A model generated the notes under the pieces. It saw nothing but the letters and a program-made list of their open reading frames with translations, did no database searches and was not told where the DNA came from. Shown in pieces: positions 58,582 to 64,000 of a stretch of DNA of 64,000 nucleotides. The translations under genes were made by a program, and so were the position numbers. Position 1 is the first letter of the stretch. The number at the start of each line of letters is the position of its first letter. The DNA is from Bretschneidera sinensis (Eukaryota > Streptophyta > Magnoliopsida > Brassicales > Akaniaceae), in contig CM043703.1 of the NCBI GenBank assembly GCA_023935145.1, forward strand, positions 27,404,227-27,468,226, given 5' to 3'.

Positions 58582-60575
58582 CTTTTGTGGACACTATCCC
58601 CACAGTACCCTTGACAGATACCTTTCACAAACCAAATCAATGTCTGATTCAAAAGCAAAACGGGAAGATTCAACACGTTTTCAATCTGTATCTTTGAGTA
58701 ACAAACAAGGGAAATTCATGTACGCTTTCTTTTCCTTTTTGTTTCTTCTTTCACTACCAAAAAAAAAAAAATTCAGATCTTCAGTGGTAAGAATCAGTTT
58801 GGCATAGAAACAAAGTGTGTGTTTATCAATTGTTGTGACAAACTCCATTGATGTATATACAAATGTCTGACTCCAGGCCTTTTCAGGTCAAGCACCACTT
58901 ATTGTGTCATCTTTTGAGAATAACAATTACATTTCTTTTATCAAAATTAGTATTTTGATTCTGAGCAAAACACAGATTTGATTTCATCTAAGCAATTTCC
59001 AGTTCCACAATACCCGACAAAAAATATAGACAGGATATCATCTTGACAGTTTATTTTTAATTAATTAATTAATTTATTTTTATATCTTTCTCTGATAACG
59101 AAGTAGTAGTAAAATGGTATAATTAAAACCCAAGCAAACCGCTCCGATCCAATCTTTTGATTCTTGAACCCACCATCCCGAAAACCCCTGCGGGGAGAAT
59201 ATGAGGCTGAAGAAGATTGAGGGAGTGTATGAGCTGTTACCGTCAACCGTCCCCTGAATTCAATAAATTTCGTAAATTAACACTCCAGGCCTCTAAAAAA
59301 TTAATACTCTTTCCTATCTCTCATCTCCATTTTGTAAAAATGTTCAATGATCCCATATGCTTTCCCAACTTCATATAACTATGTACACATCAGGGGCATC
59401 AACTAGAGCTCTGTTCTGATCGATGACATCAGATCTAGGAGAAGAGAGAGAAAGCGAAGAGAAAGAAAGATAACCAGATTTAGGAGAAATAAGCCGTCCT
59501 TGTGGGTACAGAAGGATTCTGTCGCAAGGGGGGAAGAGTGAGAATGTGTGTGATGAAATGTTGACTTATGATCTGTTAGGGTAATTTCAACGGGTGCAAC
59601 TGAGTCTTTGTCGTAAATAAATGTACATAAGAGATTAAAACTCATTTCTATTTCGTTTTCCCCAAACGGCTATTTATAACAAGTTTTTTTCAATACTTTC
59701 TCAACCATCTTTTTTTTTTTTTTTTCGTTTTCTCTTCACGAGATAAATTTAATAGAACTAACTATTGAATGACAATGAACAAATCATGAGAACCTTTTTC
59801 ATGTGAATTTGTATCCTTTATGGTTGTGATTGTCTTCGTACTGTTCATGGTGAAATGGTGTCACCTTAAAAAAAGAACACTATAATTAGGATTAGACAAT
59901 TTTCAGGATATCTAAAAAATTTAGATTCTGAAAAGAAAAAACAAAGGCGTGATAAAGATAGCTAGTCCTGTCCCGTTCGCATGTATTGATGCATGAACTG
60001 TTGTCCAACAACGATTGGCCATAAAATTTTGTAGATTCCCTTAACACTAAAAATATAAAATATAGCCTTGTGGTGCTACTATTTTTTGATAACCGTAATA
60101 GAAAATTAGTAGATCTAAAGTAGGGCCCCCTCCAATCACACGTGTGGCACGTGAATATGGTGTGTCCGACGGAAGGCGACGAATCTAATGCAAAAATGTA
60201 TATCTCATCGAGCATTTTTCAACGGTATCAATTTTGTACTTTTTCGACTACCAATTAGCCCGATATTGCAATATGTCTCCAGAGGATAAACAATTTTGTC
60301 CATAACCCAATTGATATCGTTTTTTTTTCTTTCCGTAAGGGACATTTCAAACCTTAAGGCTGGTTTTGTGAGACTTGAGAACTTTTATACACGTACGAGC
60401 ATATAATAAGAATATGTTCGGGAATTACTTGCATAAGTTGTGTGTTCAGGTCTTGTTTAAATTATTATCGATAAAGATCGAACAATGACTAGTTTAGATT
60501 TGACGATGAATTGGACTAGGCAAATGAATACTCAACTAGGATTCTATATTTTTCCTTAAGGCTTGTAAACTCTTC

Positions 60576-60795
60576 TTATCGTAATTCCGTTGGCTCATCC
60601 TCAACATTAAAAGAAATATCTCTCGCATCTACGGCTAGACCATCTTGTATATCTTTCAACGTGCACTCATCCTCCGAGGAGAGAGTGGTGGTTTCTTCCT
60701 TAGCCACCACCTCAAGATCCAAACTAAGTCTCTCTATATGAGACTCCACCGAAGAGCTACTCACCTCGACCTCTGATGAACTAAATGGACAACTA
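60576..60795 (-). pseudogene. Acidic coding-like relict, unit 7 copy
   Basis: Open on the minus strand with the same peptide as unit 5 but about seven amino-acid changes in 62 residues (for example AKEETTT for VKKEITT). Most nucleotide changes alter the protein, which argues against constraint. The intron-acceptor-like tattgcag of unit 5 is changed here to tatagtag. Confidence 0.4.
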
Positions 60796-62614
60796 CTATA
60801 TTAAAATAACCAAATAATGGCTTTTGAAAAGACAATATAATTGCGTGTGAGATATTTAACCTTCTAATAGTATTGTGAGCTAAATTATGCTTGTATTATA
60901 GGCTTATGTATGAGTATGGGTCATGAGATAGTATTGGTTTACATTGTAATTAAATTATCATTGTGTTACTTGTTATAGTATCGTTTCAATAAAATAAAAA
61001 TACAAAAACTTTATGTACATAAGAGATGGAAACTCATTTCTATTCATTTTTTACTCTATTCATTTTGTGTTCATGAGATAAAGTTAATAGAACTAATTAT
61101 TTAACGACATTGAGAAAATAATGAAAACCTTTTTCATGTGCATTTTAATCAATCATAGGATTATCTTGGTGTTGTTCCGGGTGAGATGGTGGCCACCTCA
61201 TAAAAAATGAAATATACTGTTAAGATTGGACCACTTTAAAACATTTTATAGATATTTAAAAATTTTAAAATATGAAAGAAAAAGAAAAAAATGATTAAGA
61301 TAACCACAATTAGTTGCGCCTCGAGCACCAACTTTTCTAGATTCTCTTGACTCTAAAAATCCGGATTGGTGGTGGTTTTATTTTTTGATAACTGTCATCA
61401 AAAATTAGTAGCTAGATCTAAAGTTGGGCCCCTTCAATCACACGGGCAGCATGTATGTCCCGTGGAAGGTGAGGAACTCAGTGGCAGAATGTATATTTCA
61501 TCGAGCTCTTTTAAACGATACCAGAATTGCATTTTCCTAAACACCGATATACCTAATGCTGTAAAAAATCTTCTGAAGATGAAAAATTAAGTCAAATGTT
61601 TATTCAATTGCATAAGAAACATTTGAAACCAAGAATTTAAGCATCTAAAATAGCGCAAAACGCAAGGGAGATGAGTGGAACTTGTGCCACTTAGGTGTTC
61701 TGCAGGTAGAACAACAACTGAGATCTTGCGCTGCTTATGAAATCGGTTTTCTTCAATTTTATTTATTCAATTAAATTGAGTAATATAACAGCTTACTTAG
61801 ATTTTTAGTACCATACAACAATATATAAAATTAAAAAAATCATCTATATTCCATTTAATAAATATTTATATTTCTAATATAAAATATATAAATATAAATA
61901 CGCGTTTGAGACGCTCTCTATCTTAACATTTTAAGAATTTTGATGCTCCCGTGCTCCCACTCCCGCTCTCTTTCCTGCTCAACGATCTTGTATCCTAGAT
62001 TTCAATTCCATCATTACTTTCATTACTTAATTAATGGTCCTATTTAGTTTACACAAAACCATGATTAAGTAACATGAAAAAAACTAAACTTCAAGGAGGT
62101 ATAGTGAACAGTATTCCAAACCATAAGAGGGTAAATTTAAATTAACCCTATAAAATATGTACTATGTTGCAAAGTGGTTTTTTGCACTCTAAACTACCAC
62201 CTTTATTTTTAACAACACTTAAATAAATAGAATTTAAGATAAATTTTTCTCAAAAAAGATCGATGAAGTTTATTTGATTCTTTAATTCTTTAATTCTTGT
62301 CATCTAGAATTTATCAATCTGGCATAAAAAGAGTAATATTGTCTTTATCAAATCTGATGTCAGTGTATACGTACAAAATATACTAGGTAATGACAGAAAT
62401 GCCAATATTTAAATTGTAACATGTATAACAATCTTTTTAGTATAAATATCCCCTCTAAAAAAATTTTAATCGTTGTCCCAACCCTTCAACGCTTTCTATT
62501 CAATTAGGTTTTTCCACCAACACGCTTCTACGATCAATATAACAATAGTAAACCTGATATGTAAGTATCTTCAACAAATTTTTTGAGCTGGCCTGTGTTT
62601 GAAGTCTCACATGT

Positions 62615-62723
62615 AGGCGTTGCTTGGTACATGCATTTAGTTCAAATTAAAGCAAAAAAATTGTCCTTGTTAGGCATTGTTTTTTGCGTTAAGTTGTATT
62701 TCAAGCATGTTCCAAACAACATC
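62615..62723. mobile_element. Hairpin MITE-I, unit 7 copy
   Basis: Left end ggcgttgcttggtac, right end gttccaaacaacatc. More eroded than the copies in units 2 and 3. Confidence 0.52.
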
Positions 62724-63715
62724 AAAATCATCTTTCTTCTTCGTTTTCGCCTATGTTTCTTAATCAAAGTCGCAAAAAAAAAAAACTAAATAAAATTCAA
62801 CAATTGTATGTGTGCTAAATTCTCTCATTAATATCTTGGTTGCTTTTATGATTGATTGATTATATATTAGTTGTATATTAAAATACACGTTAATGACTTG
62901 TTTGTGAAACATTATAGTGATGAGCTTTTTGAAATGAAATTGCTATTTGACTATAGATATCAAGCCTTTAGATTTGAACTTGTAAATGTCAAATATTTGA
63001 TTCTTTGCCAAGAAAAATTTTCCCCATTTCATTTTATTTTTTTGCTTTGATGTCTATAACTTTTTTATAAGGAATTTTTATTGTTAGGCCTTTGGATGTT
63101 TCTTCTCTTACCCAAATTATGTTGTTCTTTCATAAAATTTAATTAAAATATAAGAAATGGTTGAAAATTACTAGATATCCTCATCAATTTGCTGTGTGCA
63201 TAAGCTCACATAGACAAGCTATATATTTCACATTATAACACATTAGTGTTCCACAAATCTAAATAAAAAAATTTACAATACTAACACATGAAATAAATCC
63301 AAGATTTTACATATCCAATGACAATTATATCCATCACATAAATAGTAAACTAACTAAATCACGATAAAGCTATTCAGTACGTGTTAAATGGAGTCTCAAA
63401 AGGGGGAAAAAAAAAAAAGGTATTTTTTTTTTCCATTTTCTTGCCCTATAAAATGTGATTGTGACATTCCTTATGAGAAATAGTGTAAAGAGGGAAAATT
63501 CAATTGATTTTAAGAGGATAGTAGGAATGATGACGCTGAGATTCCATATATAAATTGCATTAATTAGATTGCTTCATATTGATAGATTACAATTAAATTT
63601 CAGACTTTTATTCCATTGTTGACATTCAGCAATGTGGTAGGCTAAACACTATATATACTAATGGCATTGTACAAAGTTTACACAAACAAAATTACAATAA
63701 CTAGAGATGAACTAT

Positions 63716-63966
63716 GGTTAGATGGTGATTTACCAAAAAAACAGTTGATTGAATAACATTTATTCTTTGGTTTTCTGGTAAATCATTAATCCGATTAGAG
63801 TTTAATTCAACGAGGAAAATGCTAAGATCCTTTAGGATGTGTATAGTTTAAGCTCACTTAAATAGTTTTTCTTTTATTTTCCATGTGATTTATTTCATAA
63901 GTACCAACTTTTTTTACTTTCTCTAATTTTTTTAAGTGACTGAAACGAAAAATTCACTAACCAACC
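63716..63966. mobile_element. MITE-M candidate, unit 7 copy
   Basis: Both ends changed relative to unit 2 (ggttagatggtgattt; ctaaccaacc), but length and interior agree. Confidence 0.45.
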
Positions 63967-64000
63967 ACCATTAGTATGTGGATTTAACCTCCTTTGAGAT

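Larger units (their letters stand above)
54234..58590 (-). mobile_element. Family-1 copia element D nested in element E (5' LTR missing)
   Basis: Minus-strand element with its 3' LTR at the left and an internal region up to the gag start at 58581. The 5' LTR, primer site and right flank are missing: within about 10-20 bp upstream of gag the sequence becomes the unit right block (cagtacccttgacag). Probably a large deletion or recombination event removed D's 5' end, E's right end and most of array unit 6. The family-1 deletions in RT, the post-RT region and RNase H are the same as in A, but D keeps the gag segment that A lost. Confidence 0.9.
58591..64000. repeat. Array unit 7 (right block, then left block to second MITE)
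   Basis: Resumes in the right block (dagatacctttcacaa-like landmark) and passes into a new left block at 58922. It continues through the F and G subrepeats, the hairpin MITE and MITE-M to the window end. It contains no copia insertion and lacks the long-TIR element through the deletion shared with unit 5 (junction near 59605-59615). A (TTAA)n-like tract lies at 59056-59075. No gene is supported apart from the relicts listed. Confidence 0.83.

Noticed and set aside
1..64000. tRNA, rRNA, CRISPR arrays, bacterial operons or a defence-type gene cluster
   Set aside because: No cloverleaf with plant promoter boxes, no rRNA-like block, no regularly spaced repeat-spacer pattern and no dense coding region was seen; the sequence is repeat-rich plant intergenic DNA.

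Overview
The window looks like nuclear DNA of a flowering plant, probably a eudicot. It is AT-rich with long A and T runs, carries Ty1/copia LTR retrotransposons with plant-type initiator-Met-tRNA primer sites, and has MITE-like hairpins and a plant-style RNase H-like (RVT_3) coding relict. I cannot name the species. I see no intact host gene, no tRNA or rRNA gene, no CRISPR array and no prokaryotic feature.

The backbone is a degenerate head-to-tail array of a unit of roughly 9 kb, estimated by subtracting insertions. In order, a full unit holds a left block (A/B), a ~1 kb element with long terminal inverted repeats, two diverged copies of a ~0.7 kb subrepeat (F and G) around an acidic coding-like relict, a ~110 bp hairpin MITE, a second ~250 bp MITE, an AT-rich stretch, an RNase H-like pseudogene and a right block (U). 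Seven partial units can be traced: 1-14654, 16822-21722, 21723-37149, 37150-41837, 41838-49086, 49087-49360 and 58591-64000. Each has its own deletions and insertions. Units 5 and 7 share derived deletions and look like one subfamily.

One copia family ('family 1', LTRs about 830-915 bp) is present as a complete element on the minus strand (A, 8838-14216), a complete but older element on the plus strand (B, 28497-34131), two 5'-truncated plus-strand copies (6466-8235 and C, 14655-16821), a duplicated LTR tail (35133-35449), a solo LTR (41851-42677) and a minus-strand copy without a 5' LTR (D, 54234-58590). Element D sits inside the 3' LTR of a second copia element ('family 2', E, from 49361). 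E has a single 1294-codon gag-pol frame broken only by three stop codons. A 448 bp solo LTR of a third family (40439-40886) interrupts one RNase H-like pseudogene.

The most interesting biology is in family 1. Each copy that covers the junction (A, B, C, D) lacks the same central part of the reverse transcriptase, and further in-frame deletions are shared by subsets of copies. Yet at least one copy inserted recently: its two LTRs differ at only about nine of 858 sites. This fits a non-autonomous copia lineage mobilised in trans. I found no evidence for a new host-encoded biological system; the value of the window lies in retroelement evolution and array dynamics.
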